In this document: piece after piece, positions 40,676 through 49,574 of the stretch
How positions within the stretch are numbered: the first letter of the stretch is position 1
Layout of the letters: each line of letters begins with the position of its first letter
Assembly: GCF_022436485.1 (NCBI RefSeq)
Contig: NZ_JAKUDO010000001.1
Coordinates: 1 to 64,000, forward strand
Origin: Agrococcus sp. ARC_14
GTDB taxonomy: Bacteria > Actinomycetota > Actinomycetes > Actinomycetales > Microbacteriaceae
Reading direction: 5' to 3'
DNA length: 64,000 nucleotides
Translations under genes and position numbers: made by a program
The notes under the pieces: generated by a model
What the model was told of the DNA's origin: nothing
Databases searched by the model: none
Seen by the model: only the letters and a program-made list of their open reading frames with translations

Positions 40676-41574
40676 GCCCCAACGTCGCCCTCATCGGGCT
40701 CGGCAACATGGGCACGCCGATGTCGCGCCGGCTCGTCGACGCGGGCAGCTCGGTGCGCGGCTTCGATCTGGTGCCGGAGGCGCGCGAGCGGCTGCGCGAC
40801 GGCGGCGGCACTCCCGCCGAGACCGCACCGGAGGCCGCGCGCGAGGCGACCGCCGTCATCCTCATGCTCCCCAGCTCCGACGTGGTGGATGCAGTGGTCG
40901 AGGAGCTGCTCGAGGCCGACGCGATCGGCGAGGGCACGCTGCTGGTCGACATGTCGTCGTCGGAGCCCACCCGCACGCAGGCGCTCGCGACCAGGGTGGC
41001 GGATGCGGGGGTCGCCTTCGCCGACGCCCCCGTCTCGGGCGGGGTGCGAGGTGCAGAGCGCGGCTCGCTCACCATCATGCTGGGCGCCCGCGAGGCCGAC
41101 CGCGAACGCTCGCACGAGCTGCTCGCGCCACTCGGCCGCGTGGTCGACTGCGGCGACGTCGGCGCCGGGCACGCGCTCAAGGCGCTCAACAACCTGCTCT
41201 CGGCCACGCACCTGTGGGCGACGAGCGAGGCCATCGAGGCAGGCAGGCGCTTCGGGCTCGACCCGGAGGTGATGCTCTCGGTCTTCAACGGCTCGAGCGG
41301 CAAGTCGGGCTCCACCGAGAACAAGTGGCCGAACTTCGTGCTGCCGGGCAGCTTCGACTCGGGCTTCGGGCTGCGGCTGATGCTGAAGGACATGCGCATC
41401 GCCACCGGGCTCGCCGAGCAGGTGGGGCTGCCCTCGAGGCTGGGCGAGGACGCCGTCGAGCTGTGGGCGGAGGCGGCCAGCGGGCTCGCACCGGACGCCG
41501 ACCACACGCGCGTGGCCGAGTGGATCGCCGCCCGCGCCGCCGACGGACAGGGAGGGCAGGTGCGCGATGAGTAG
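40672..41574 (+). CDS. NAD(P)-dependent 3-hydroxyisobutyrate dehydrogenase-like oxidoreductase (2)
   Basis: 300 residues. ALIGLGNMGTPMSRRL, DAPVSGGVRGAERGSLTIMLG and GHALKALNNLLSA are the cofactor, substrate and catalytic-Lys blocks. It is paralogous to the protein at 38936 but not close to identical. The GTG start at 40672 lies on the decarboxylase-like stop, and the regulator gene starts before its end. Confidence 0.78.
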   Translation: MSPNVALIGLGNMGTPMSRRLVDAGSSVRGFDLVPEARERLRDGGGTPAETAPEAAREATAVILMLPSSDVVDAVVEELLEADAIGEGTLLVDMSSSEPTRTQALATRVADAGVAFADAPVSGGVRGAERGSLTIMLGAREADRERSHELLAPLGRVVDCGDVGAGHALKALNNLLSATHLWATSEAIEAGRRFGLDPEVMLSVFNGSSGKSGSTENKWPNFVLPGSFDSGFGLRLMLKDMRIATGLAEQVGLPSRLGEDAVELWAEAASGLAPDADHTRVAEWIAARAADGQGGQVRDE

Positions 41575-42280
41575 CATCACGGATGTGACGGAGACGGCAG
41601 CGCAGCGCTGGGGTGGCACCCCCATCGGCCGCATCGCCGCGCCCGTCAAGGAGCAGGTGGTCACGGCCATCCGCGACGCCATCCTCGACTTCAAGCTGCG
41701 CCCCGGCGACCGGCTGGTGGAGCGCGAGATCATCGAGTCGATGGAGGTCTCCCGCGCCACCGTGCGCGAGGCGATCAGCGTGCTGGCCAGCGAGGGCCTC
41801 GTGACGATCGTGCCGCAGAAGGGCGCGCACGTGACGGCGCCGTCGCTCGAGGACGCCGAGGATCTCTATGAGGTGCGCGCGTCGCTCGAGTCGCTCGTGG
41901 TGCGGCGCTTCATCGACCGCGCCACCGACGAGGATGTCGCGCGGCTCGTGGGCACCGTCGACCGGATGGCGGAGCGGCTCGACGTGCCGCCGACCATCAT
42001 CGACTTCCTGAAGGCGAAGGACGAGTTCTACGACGTGCTGCTCGCCGGCGCCCGCTCGTCATCGCTCACGCAGCTGCTCGGCAGCATCCAGGCGCGCGTG
42101 CGGCTGCTGCGCGTCACCTCCCTCTCGACCGCCGACCGCCTCCCGCACGTCGTGCGCGAGATGCGGGAGATCGTCGAGGCGATCGAGGGCCGCAACCCCG
42201 ATCGCGCGGCTCGGCTGATGGCCGAGCACATCCACATGGCATCGCGCCTGGCGCTCAGCGCCCTGCGCGCCCAGGCCTAG
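41567..42280 (+). CDS. GntR-family (FCD) transcriptional regulator
   Basis: 237 residues. MEVSRATVREAISVLASEGLVTIVPQKGAHV is the winged helix and an FCD ligand domain follows. It is last in the plus-strand run that starts with MHS transporter 3. The FadR-type palindrome at 35688-35702 and related sites at 32977 and 33094 are probable targets, so it may control all three transporters and the enzymes between. Confidence 0.8.
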   Translation: MSSITDVTETAAQRWGGTPIGRIAAPVKEQVVTAIRDAILDFKLRPGDRLVEREIIESMEVSRATVREAISVLASEGLVTIVPQKGAHVTAPSLEDAEDLYEVRASLESLVVRRFIDRATDEDVARLVGTVDRMAERLDVPPTIIDFLKAKDEFYDVLLAGARSSSLTQLLGSIQARVRLLRVTSLSTADRLPHVVREMREIVEAIEGRNPDRAARLMAEHIHMASRLALSALRAQA

Positions 42281-42344
42281 CCACCCATCCGCTCGTCACC
42301 GCGCCCTCGGCGCGGTCGTCGACGCACCCGCAAAGGAGCACGCA

Positions 42345-43118
42345 ATGGATCTCACCACCCGCCAGCAGCAGTCGAAGGAAGCCTTCATCGAGCAGCGCGG
42401 CGCAGGCGCATGGAGTCCGCTCTGGGAGTCGATCGCCACGATCGACCCGGAGTTCCTCGATGCCTACCGCGAGCTGTCGATGGTGCCGTGGCGCAAGACG
42501 CACCTCGACGCCAAGACGAAGGAGCTCATCTACGTCGCCGTGGATGCGAACGCGACGCACATGTACCTGCCCGGGGTGCGCCAGCACATCCAGGCCGCCT
42601 TCCGACAGGGCGCGACGGTGCAGGAGATCATGGAGGTGATCGAGTGCGCGTCGACGCTCGGCATCCACGCGATGAACATCGGCGTGCCGATCCTGGTCGA
42701 GGTGCTCGAGGAGCAGGGTCTGCGCACCGGACCTGCGGAGCTCGACGCGCACCAGCAGGCGCTGAAGGACGACTTCACCGCCACTCGCGGCTACTGGCAC
42801 GACTTCTGGAACGAGATCCTCGAGCTCGACCCTGAGATGTTCGAGGCGTACACGGCGTTCTCGAGCGTGCCGTGGCGCACGGGCACGCTGGAGCCGAAGG
42901 TGAAGGAGTTCGTCTACATCGCCTTCGACACTGCCGCGACGCACCTCTACAAGCCGGGGCTCAAGCTGCACATCGAGAACGCGATCGGCTACGGCGCGAC
43001 CGTGGGCGAGATCCTCGAGGTGATGGAGATCGCGAGCGTCATCGGCATCCACGCTGCGACCAGCGCGGTGCCGATCCTGGTCGAGGAGGCCGAGGCGGCG
43101 GGGAAGCCGCTCAGCTGA
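42345..43118 (+). CDS. Tandem carboxymuconolactone decarboxylase-like protein
   Basis: 257 residues made of two similar halves. Each has a WR-T-L-x-K-x-KE-YIA/V-D block followed by HI-AI/F-GATV-EI-EV-E, ending in GIHA. This is a duplicated CMD/AhpD-like fold. AhpD cysteines are not present. It follows the GntR gene by 64 bp and is convergent with the next GntR gene, which overlaps its last eight bases. Function unknown. Confidence 0.7.
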   Translation: MDLTTRQQQSKEAFIEQRGAGAWSPLWESIATIDPEFLDAYRELSMVPWRKTHLDAKTKELIYVAVDANATHMYLPGVRQHIQAAFRQGATVQEIMEVIECASTLGIHAMNIGVPILVEVLEEQGLRTGPAELDAHQQALKDDFTATRGYWHDFWNEILELDPEMFEAYTAFSSVPWRTGTLEPKVKEFVYIAFDTAATHLYKPGLKLHIENAIGYGATVGEILEVMEIASVIGIHAATSAVPILVEEAEAAGKPLS

Positions 43119-43965
43119 GCGTGGTCCCGCGCCCCACGGCCAGCTGACTCGAGAGCGCTTGGAGCTCCTGCGCGAGCGCTTCGACACGGTTCGCGAGGGC
43201 CGGGTTCGATGCGACCGTCTCGCCTGCACGCGCGTCGATGTCGAACACCACGCGATCAGCGCGGTGCCAGGTGGAGAAGTACTCGACCGGGTTCCCCTGA
43301 TCGTCGACGCTGGTGCCCTCCAGCAGCAGCAGCGGTGCGCCCGGAGACAGTGCGAGCTCGTCGGCGAGCTGCTCCGACGCGGGGACTGCCCGGATCTGTC
43401 GGTGGCCGGCGGTGACGGGTACCCCGAAACGATCGGCGAGGAGCCTGTGCAGCGATGCGTCGGTCAGATCGTCGGCGGTCAACGCCGCTGCGAGCGCCCG
43501 GGGCAGCCAGGTCTGGATGATGGCGATCGCCTCGCCCTCGGCGAAGCGTCGACGCCGGAGCGACACGAGCTCCGACGTGCCCAGCGCCTGCTCAGCCCGC
43601 GCATCGCCGACATCCGAGAGCGACAGGACCTCGGTGGCGACCGGGCCCGCGACGGGCGACAGCTGCGCCGAGAGCCCGGTCATCCGCTGCACCTGGCGGT
43701 GATGCTCGTGATGGGGCGCGACCACACTCCCGCGCCCCCTGCCACGCAGCACGAGCCCATCGGCCGCGAGTGCCGCCATCGCCTGTCGCACCACGGAGCG
43801 CGAGATGCCGAACTTCTCCTGCAGCGTGGCTTCGGTCGGGAGCTGCGAGCCGGGCGGCAGGGAGCCGTTCGCGATGCCCGAGCGGAGCAGCTCGCTCAGC
43901 TGGGCATGGAGAGGCGATCCGCTCGACGGATCGACCGCTCCGTCAGCAACCTCGTCCATCCACAT
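43111..43965 (-). CDS. GntR-family (HutC/UTRA) transcriptional regulator
   Basis: 284 residues. LQEKFGISRSVVRQAMAALAADGLVLRGRGRGSVV is the winged helix; the rest matches the UTRA effector domain (TSELVSLRRRRFAEGEAIAIIQTWLP). The ATG at 43965 is fixed by a GGAGG seven bases upstream. It is the last gene downstream of pdxA2, the sugar-acid kinase and the permease, and probably regulates them through the tandem repeats at 47472-47502. Confidence 0.78.
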   Translation of the reverse strand: MWMDEVADGAVDPSSGSPLHAQLSELLRSGIANGSLPPGSQLPTEATLQEKFGISRSVVRQAMAALAADGLVLRGRGRGSVVAPHHEHHRQVQRMTGLSAQLSPVAGPVATEVLSLSDVGDARAEQALGTSELVSLRRRRFAEGEAIAIIQTWLPRALAAALTADDLTDASLHRLLADRFGVPVTAGHRQIRAVPASEQLADELALSPGAPLLLLEGTSVDDQGNPVEYFSTWHRADRVVFDIDARAGETVASNPALANRVEALAQELQALSSQLAVGRGTTLS

Positions 43966-44010
43966 CGGTTGGCCTCCAGCCCGCTCCGTTCGCCCGCGTC
44001 AGCGTACCGT

Positions 44011-45051
44011 TCAGGCAGTCGGATTCGGCGACTCCTGGGCCGCACGCCAGACGTGCTCCCAGCCGGGAGCGAGCGTCGCAGCGCGCTCCAGCGACAGCAC
44101 CAGGCTCGCTTCGCGCGCGATGCCCTTGCCTGCGATGTCGAATGCCGTGCCGTGGTCGACGGAGACCCGCACGACGGGCAGGCCCACCGTGATGTTCACG
44201 CCGTCGTCGCCGTAGACGGCCTTGAAGGGAGCGTGGCCCTGGTCGTGGTAGCAGACCACCGCGAGGTTGTACTGGCCGCGCACCGCTGCCGGGATGAGCG
44301 CGTCACCGGGCAGCGGACCGACCGCGTTCAGGCCCTCGTCCCGCGCCGCTTCGACAGCGGGCTGCAGGATGTCGGCATCCTCATCGCCGAAGATGCGATT
44401 CTCGCCGGCGTGCGGGTTGAGGCCCGCGAGGCCGATCCGCTCGTTCGGCTTGCCCATCGATCGCGCGAAGGCGCCGGCGAGCCGCAGCACGCTGAGCGTG
44501 CGCTCGAACGTGATGTCCTCGATCGCCTGGCGCATCGACACATGGGTCGTGAGGTGGAAGAAGTAGAGCTCGCCAGCCGAGAGCACGAGCGAGTAGTTCT
44601 TGACGCCGAACTCATGGGCGAGCAGCTCGGTGTGGCCGGGGAAGCTGTGGCCGCCCGCATGCATCGCCGCCTTGTTGAGCGGGGCCGTCACGATGCCGTC
44701 GATCTCGCCGTCGCGGGCGAGTCGGCATGCTTCCACGACGAAGCGGTACGCGCCGTCGCCTGCCTCGGCGCTCAGCACGCCCTGCTCCACGGCCTCGAGC
44801 GACGGGCCGACCTGGATCAGCTCGATCGTGCCGGGGGTGTTCGTGGCGTCGGCGACCGACGCGATGACCCGCACCACATCCGGGTCTCCGCCGACATCGG
44901 CGACCCCTCGGCGCATCGCTGCCTCGTCGCCGATGACGACCGGGATGCAGCGTGCGCGCAGCTCGTCGTGGCCGAGCAGCGACTTGGCGGTGATCTCCGG
45001 GCCGATGCCGGCGACGTCACCGAGGGTGAGGGCGAGTCTGGGAAGGGTCAT
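44011..45051 (-). CDS. pdxA2: PdxA2-type 4-phospho-D-threonate dehydrogenase
   Basis: 346 residues of the PdxA family. LGDVAGIGPEI, HSFPGHTELLAHEFG, YHDQGHAPFK and DHGTAFDIAGKG are the conserved metal- and substrate-binding blocks. When paired with a DUF1537 kinase, PdxA2 oxidatively decarboxylates 4-phosphothreonate to DHAP, rather than making pyridoxal phosphate. The kinase gene is 52 bp upstream. The product enters glycolysis. Confidence 0.82.
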   Translation of the reverse strand: MTLPRLALTLGDVAGIGPEITAKSLLGHDELRARCIPVVIGDEAAMRRGVADVGGDPDVVRVIASVADATNTPGTIELIQVGPSLEAVEQGVLSAEAGDGAYRFVVEACRLARDGEIDGIVTAPLNKAAMHAGGHSFPGHTELLAHEFGVKNYSLVLSAGELYFFHLTTHVSMRQAIEDITFERTLSVLRLAGAFARSMGKPNERIGLAGLNPHAGENRIFGDEDADILQPAVEAARDEGLNAVGPLPGDALIPAAVRGQYNLAVVCYHDQGHAPFKAVYGDDGVNITVGLPVVRVSVDHGTAFDIAGKGIAREASLVLSLERAATLAPGWEHVWRAAQESPNPTA

Positions 45052-45103
45052 GCTTCGTTCCTTGCTGCTTGGGCGGCGGAGCGTGCGCCGCGGGGATACG
45101 TGG

Positions 45104-46387
45104 TCATGGTTGGAGGAGCTCCAGGACGATGTCGGTGACGGATGCTTCGTCGCCGAAGCCGCCGGCCTTCGTCACCACGGTGATGCCATCGGCCGCACCG
45201 CCCTCGAGGCTCCCGATCGGGATGCCTTCGCGAATGGCGGCGCGGATGAGGAGCGACGCGGTGCCGAGTCGGCCCAGCACGGTGCGGGCCCCCTCGCCAC
45301 CGAGCAGCAGCATCGCGTCGACCTCGACCTGCTCGAACACCAGCTCGGTGATCGTGGCCAGGCTCTCGGCGACGAGCGCGGTGGAGGACGGCGCGCCCGG
45401 CGCCTGCGCGGGACGCGCGGTCGGCGAAGCGATCACCACCACCTCGGGCAGCATCGGTGACTGCGCGAGCTCGCGCTCAGCCCATGTGCTGACCGCATCC
45501 GGCCCGAGGATCTCGTCGAGGCTCGGGGCGAGCACTCGGATGCGTTCGGAGGGCAGCGAATGCACGAGGTGGTCGGCCTGCGCGCGAGAGACGTCGTGGA
45601 GCGAGCTGACGACCACCACGACGCGATTCGCGTGCTGGGGCCGCTCGACGGCGGGCGGCTGCGACGACGACCACGCGTGCGACATCGCGGAGGCAAGCCC
45701 CGCCGCACCCACCGGGATGGCGTGCGGCCCGACAAGGGCGATCGACTCGGCGAGCCGCGCGAGGTCGTCATCCGTGGCCGCATCGACCACCACGACCCCC
45801 TCGTCGCTGCTGCCCGCAGCCTGCTCGAGCAGCAGCGCGCCTTCCGCCGCCGAGCCGTGCGGCAGGTGCAGGGCCGAGCTGCCGGGCAGCAGCACAGCAA
45901 GGTCGCTCGTGGAGACAGGCGTGACCGGGTCGGTGCCCACCGCTGTGGTGTGGACGCCCTCGCCGTGCACGAGCAGACGACCGTGCTCGACGGTGCGGCC
46001 CATTGCCGGATACGCCGAGCACACGATTGCGAAGGCGCCCGGATGCTCCACGGACCACGCTTCGATCGCGCCGCGGGCTTGAGCGCTCACCGATCCACGC
46101 ATCGTGGAGTCGATCTTCACGAAGAGGCGCTGCGCACCGCCGTCTCGTAGCGCCGTCACGGCCTGCGCGGTCGACGCTCGCGCATCCGCCGCGTCCTGTG
46201 CACGCGCATCCGTGACCACCGCTGCGACCGATCCGGGATCGATCGCCACCCGCGACGCAGCCGTGAGCGCGAGCCGCGCCTGCCAGCCGTCGCGTGCGAA
46301 CTGCACCGCAGAATCGGTTGCACCGGTCAGATCGTCGGCGACGATCCCCACAGGGGCGGCCGTCGATGCGGTGGAGAGCTGCGGCAT
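45104..46387 (-). CDS. dtnK: Four-carbon acid sugar kinase (DUF1537), probable D-threonate kinase
   Basis: 427 residues. GIVADDLTGATDSAVQFA is the N-terminal acid-sugar-binding block. GGEGARTVLGRLG and a C-terminal GGAADGITVVTKAGGFG form the nucleotide-binding half. These kinases phosphorylate D-threonate, D-erythronate or L-threonate at O4. The adjacent pdxA2 favours D-threonate. It ends 52 bp before pdxA2 and starts three bases after the permease stop, so all three are one operon. Confidence 0.82.
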   Translation of the reverse strand: MPQLSTASTAAPVGIVADDLTGATDSAVQFARDGWQARLALTAASRVAIDPGSVAAVVTDARAQDAADARASTAQAVTALRDGGAQRLFVKIDSTMRGSVSAQARGAIEAWSVEHPGAFAIVCSAYPAMGRTVEHGRLLVHGEGVHTTAVGTDPVTPVSTSDLAVLLPGSSALHLPHGSAAEGALLLEQAAGSSDEGVVVVDAATDDDLARLAESIALVGPHAIPVGAAGLASAMSHAWSSSQPPAVERPQHANRVVVVVSSLHDVSRAQADHLVHSLPSERIRVLAPSLDEILGPDAVSTWAERELAQSPMLPEVVVIASPTARPAQAPGAPSSTALVAESLATITELVFEQVEVDAMLLLGGEGARTVLGRLGTASLLIRAAIREGIPIGSLEGGAADGITVVTKAGGFGDEASVTDIVLELLQP

Positions 46388-46390
46388 CCC

Positions 46391-47419
46391 TCAGACCGTC
46401 TTCGACTCGGCGATCTCGTCGCCCGAGCCTGCATCCGGTTCGTTCTCCTGCAGCCCGGCCTGCCGCTTGAGCACCCACGCGGCCAACAGCGGTGCGAACA
46501 CCGCGGAGACCAGCACCGCCGAGGCGACCTGCGCGGTCGCCACCTCCATGTATGGCGCGAAGCTGGGATCGGCACCAGCGATGATCGCGGGCGTGGCGAT
46601 GGCGTTGCCCGCCGTGGTCGCCGATGCGATGCCGATGCCCGACTGCTTGCCGCGGCGCAGGATCCAGCGGTAGCCGAAGTAGGCGAAGGTGCCGGTGATC
46701 AGCACGGCGACGACGCCGACCAGGATGCCCGACAGGCCGCCGCTGACCACGTTGCCGAGGTTGATGCCCGTACCGAGCGCGAAGGCGAAGAAGGGGATGA
46801 CGATGTTCGGCACCGGGCGCATGATCTCGGTCCAGCGCGCGTCGAGGTTGCCGACGATGACGCCCGCGAGCAGCGGGATGATCGCCGCGATCAGCAGCGT
46901 GACGGGGATGTCGGCGAGGCCGGCGGCGCCGAGGAACAGCATGGAGAAGAACGGTCCGTCGTTCATGGCCGATGCCATGTAGGCACCGCGGTCGGAGGAG
47001 TTGCCGTAGCGACCCGTGAACGCGAGCCACAGGCCGCCATTGCTGTTGTCCATGATGACGATCAGCGCGAGGATCGACACCCCGAGCACGCCGTCGAGAC
47101 CGGTGAAGCTACCGAGGAGCACGACGAGCGTCGCCGGGATGATCGACTTCGTCAGCAGGATCGTGCCGGTCGTCGCGAGCACGGGCCCCGACGTGCGCAG
47201 CGTGATCTGCATGCCGGTCGCGAAGATCAGCACACCGATGAGCGGCAGCGCGCTGTCCTTGAACAGCGCGGTGGTGAAGTTGCCCATCTCCAGGAAGCCG
47301 GGGAAGAAGGTGCCCACGATCGAGCCGAGGATCAGCGGGATCAGCATTAGCCCGCCCGGGATCTTGTTCATGCCGTCGAACAGGGGGACGCGACTCTTGA
47401 TGCGCGATTCGGCTGCCAT
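46391..47419 (-). CDS. kdgT: 2-keto-3-deoxygluconate permease-family transporter
   Basis: 342 residues with about ten membrane helices. RVPLFDGMNKIPGGLMLIPL and MDNSNGGLWLAFTGRYG are KdgT-family features. Members import 2-keto-3-deoxygluconate or related sugar acids. With the kinase and pdxA2 following, the cargo here is likely D-threonate or a similar tetronate. Tandem repeats upstream suggest GntR control. Confidence 0.8.
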   Translation of the reverse strand: MAAESRIKSRVPLFDGMNKIPGGLMLIPLILGSIVGTFFPGFLEMGNFTTALFKDSALPLIGVLIFATGMQITLRTSGPVLATTGTILLTKSIIPATLVVLLGSFTGLDGVLGVSILALIVIMDNSNGGLWLAFTGRYGNSSDRGAYMASAMNDGPFFSMLFLGAAGLADIPVTLLIAAIIPLLAGVIVGNLDARWTEIMRPVPNIVIPFFAFALGTGINLGNVVSGGLSGILVGVVAVLITGTFAYFGYRWILRRGKQSGIGIASATTAGNAIATPAIIAGADPSFAPYMEVATAQVASAVLVSAVFAPLLAAWVLKRQAGLQENEPDAGSGDEIAESKTV

Positions 47420-47471
47420 GACGAATCTCCTCGGGGTTGGGGCGACACTGGCCCATTGACGTGCTGGATGT

Positions 47472-47502
47472 GTACCTACATAGAGTACCTACATAGAGTA
47501 CT
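47472..47502. promoter_or_regulatory. Tandem 13-bp repeats upstream of the tetronate operon
   Basis: GTACCTACATAGA occurs twice head to tail (47472-47484, 47485-47497), followed by GTACT. GTAC therefore repeats every 13 bp, and the stretch is AT-rich compared with the surrounding DNA. It lies 53 bp upstream of the permease start. The HutC-type GntR at 43111-43965 is the probable ligand. Confidence 0.55.
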
Positions 47503-47540
47503 TCCTGCATCGCCGCTGTCAACCGCAGCGTTAGGGCGTC

Positions 47541-47767
47541 TCAGCCGATGACGCCGTCCCCCTCGTAGCCGACGACCACGCGGCTCTCCAGCAGCGGGAT
47601 GATCTGCATCTTGCCGATCGAGGCGAAGTGGGCGCTCTCGCGATGCGCGGTGAACGCATCCCGGCCCTCATAGACCTCGACGATCGTGAACACGTGCGGG
47701 CGCTCGAGGTCGCGAGCGACCTCGAGCGAGATGTTGCCTCGACTCCTGGCGGCTCGCGCAGCAATGA
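47541..47767 (-). pseudogene. Decayed antibiotic-biosynthesis-monooxygenase (ABM) domain gene
   Basis: The minus-strand frame ending at TGA 47541-47543 encodes GNISLEVARDLERPHVFTIV, then an AFTAHRESAHFASIG block and a VVVGYEGDGVIG end. These are the core and C-terminus of a small ABM/quinol-monooxygenase-like protein. The frame has no start codon and meets a stop upstream. The usual N-terminal strand (VEATVTIGR) is in another frame just upstream, so a frameshift or small deletion broke the gene. ABM genes are common companions of catabolic operons. Confidence 0.6.
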
Positions 47768-47889
47768 GTCCTCCCGATGGTCACCGTCGCCTCCACAGCG
47801 GGAGCGACCTCTCTCCACGATCCCAGCGAAACGGCTCTCGTTTGCGAGGCGTCCCTTGGTGTCCATTTGTCTGACAGTGCGCAAGAGCC

Positions 47890-47911
47890 AGGTCTGTATG
47901 ATTTTAGACCT
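47890..47911. promoter_or_regulatory. Candidate operator/promoter of the SDR pair
   Basis: AGGTCT, ten AT-rich bases, AGACCT: a perfect six-base inverted repeat 68 bp before the SDR start at 47979. The spacer TATGAT resembles a -10 box. Confidence 0.45.
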
Positions 47912-47978
47912 AACCTGACGATGACCGGTATTCGGTTGTCGCCTGCAGTCGAGGCTGCCGAGGCAGGAATGAGCCGAC

Positions 47979-48782
47979 ATGACGAACACTCCACCACTCC
48001 GGTCAGCGATCGTCACGGGCGGCGGCGGGGGAATCGGAAGCGTCATCGCACGCCGCCTCGCTGAGACCGGCTACGCCGTCGTCGTTGCAGACACCAGCGA
48101 AGAAGCCGCAGCGCGGGTTGCAGCATCGCTGCACATCGAGGACGGCGCCGCCGGGCACGCGGTCGTCGCGGGCGACCTCACGCTCCGCGCAGTGAACAGG
48201 CGCGCTGTCGACGCTGCCATCGATCTCGCGCCGCTCGGCGCGATCGTGAATGCGGTGGGCATCGCCCCGAAGGATGCCGGGATGAAACGAGAGTTCCAGG
48301 ACATCTCAGAGGACGAGTGGGATCTCATCATGGCGGTCAACGTGAAGGCGCCGATGCTGCTCGTGCAGGAGGCGCTTGCCCACCTGCCCGTCGACGGAAC
48401 AGCGAGCATCGTCAACCTGCTCTCCATCACATCGAAGCTCGGCACCGGAGGGCGTCGTGAAGACACCTTCCCACCCTTGCTGCCCTCCTCCGTCGCCTAC
48501 GCGGCCTCGAAAGCGGCACTGCAGAACATGACGGCGTCGCTCGGCCGTGAGTTCGCGAGCCGCCGCATCCGCGTCAACGGCGTAGCCCCGGGATTCGTCG
48601 CAACGACGATGACGGGCGGCATGCCCGACGAGCAGACGCGCACGATGACAGCGCAGATCCCGATGGCACGATTCGGTCAGCCTGACGAGATCGCCGATGC
48701 GATCGAGTTCCTCCTCTCGCCCAAGGCGGCCTACATCACCGGTGCCAGCCTCGACATCAACGGCGGCATGCTCACCTGCTGA
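47979..48782 (+). CDS. SDR-family NAD(P)-dependent oxidoreductase
   Basis: 267 residues. AIVTGGGGGIGSVIA is the cofactor motif, LLSITSKLG holds the catalytic Ser, YAASKAA is the Tyr-x3-Lys, and VNGVAPGFV follows. It is a 3-oxoacyl-reductase-like enzyme with an undefined alcohol or ketone substrate. The second SDR gene follows after 44 bp, and both converge with the large minus-strand operon, so a joint pathway is plausible. Confidence 0.78.
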   Translation: MTNTPPLRSAIVTGGGGGIGSVIARRLAETGYAVVVADTSEEAAARVAASLHIEDGAAGHAVVAGDLTLRAVNRRAVDAAIDLAPLGAIVNAVGIAPKDAGMKREFQDISEDEWDLIMAVNVKAPMLLVQEALAHLPVDGTASIVNLLSITSKLGTGGRREDTFPPLLPSSVAYAASKAALQNMTASLGREFASRRIRVNGVAPGFVATTMTGGMPDEQTRTMTAQIPMARFGQPDEIADAIEFLLSPKAAYITGASLDINGGMLTC

Positions 48783-48826
48783 GCCACGAGGACCCGTGGT
48801 CGAGCCCCGACAAGAAGAAGGACATC

Positions 48827-49543
48827 GTGACCGGAGACAGAATCGCTATCGTCGGTGCGGCCAGCGGTATGGGCGCCGCGATCTTCGCACGACTGCGCGC
48901 GGGCGGAGCCGCAGTCGTCGGCCTGGATCTCGCCGACGCGCGCTGGCCCGACGACGCGCCGGTGACACGGTTCGCGGTCGACGTCGCCGACCATGGTTCG
49001 GTGCGCGCAGCCATCGATGCGGCCACCGCGAACCTCGGCGGCCTTGATGTCGTCATCAATTGTGCTGGCACCCTCGGACCGGTCGAGCCAACGCTCGCTG
49101 CTGCGCCCGAGACGATCCAGCGCATCCTCGCGGTCAACCTCGGCGGGGCGTTCGCCGTCACGCAAGCCGCGCTCGCGCACCTGCTGCCGACCGGTTACGG
49201 ACGCATCGTGCACATCGCATCCATCGCCGGTAAGGAGGGCAACCCGGAGATGGCCGCCTACTCCGCGTCGAAGGCCGGCGTGATCGGCATGGTGAAGGCA
49301 GTCGGCAAGGAGTACGCCGACAGCGGGGTGACCATCAACGCGATCGCCCCAGCCGCCATCGACACGCCACTCCTCGCCGGGCTCTCCGACGAGCAGCGCG
49401 CAGAGCGTGCGGCCATCATCCCCATGGGGCGGATGGGCACGGTCGGCGAAGTCGCGGCTCTCGTGGAGTACGTGGTGTCGCGCGAGGCTTCGTTCACCAC
49501 TGGCTTCGTCTACGACCTCTCCGGCGGACGCGCGAGCTACTGA
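48827..49543 (+). CDS. SDR-family NAD(P)-dependent oxidoreductase
   Basis: 238 residues. AIVGAASGMGAAIFARL is the cofactor motif, HIASIAGKEG carries the Ser, YSASKAG is Tyr-x3-Lys, and INAIAPAAIDT follows. The GTG start at 48827 is used; an AAGAAGAAGGA stretch upstream serves as ribosome-binding site. It converges with the FGD-like gene, the stops being 31 bp apart. Confidence 0.78.
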   Translation: MTGDRIAIVGAASGMGAAIFARLRAGGAAVVGLDLADARWPDDAPVTRFAVDVADHGSVRAAIDAATANLGGLDVVINCAGTLGPVEPTLAAAPETIQRILAVNLGGAFAVTQAALAHLLPTGYGRIVHIASIAGKEGNPEMAAYSASKAGVIGMVKAVGKEYADSGVTINAIAPAAIDTPLLAGLSDEQRAERAAIIPMGRMGTVGEVAALVEYVVSREASFTTGFVYDLSGGRASY

Positions 49544-49574
49544 GGCGCGCGCCTGCCGGAGAGCCGTCAGCGCA

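Noticed and set aside
49544..49574. Terminator between the convergent SDR and FGD-like genes
   Set aside because: Only a short GC-rich self-complementary run (GCGCGC) is present; not convincing.
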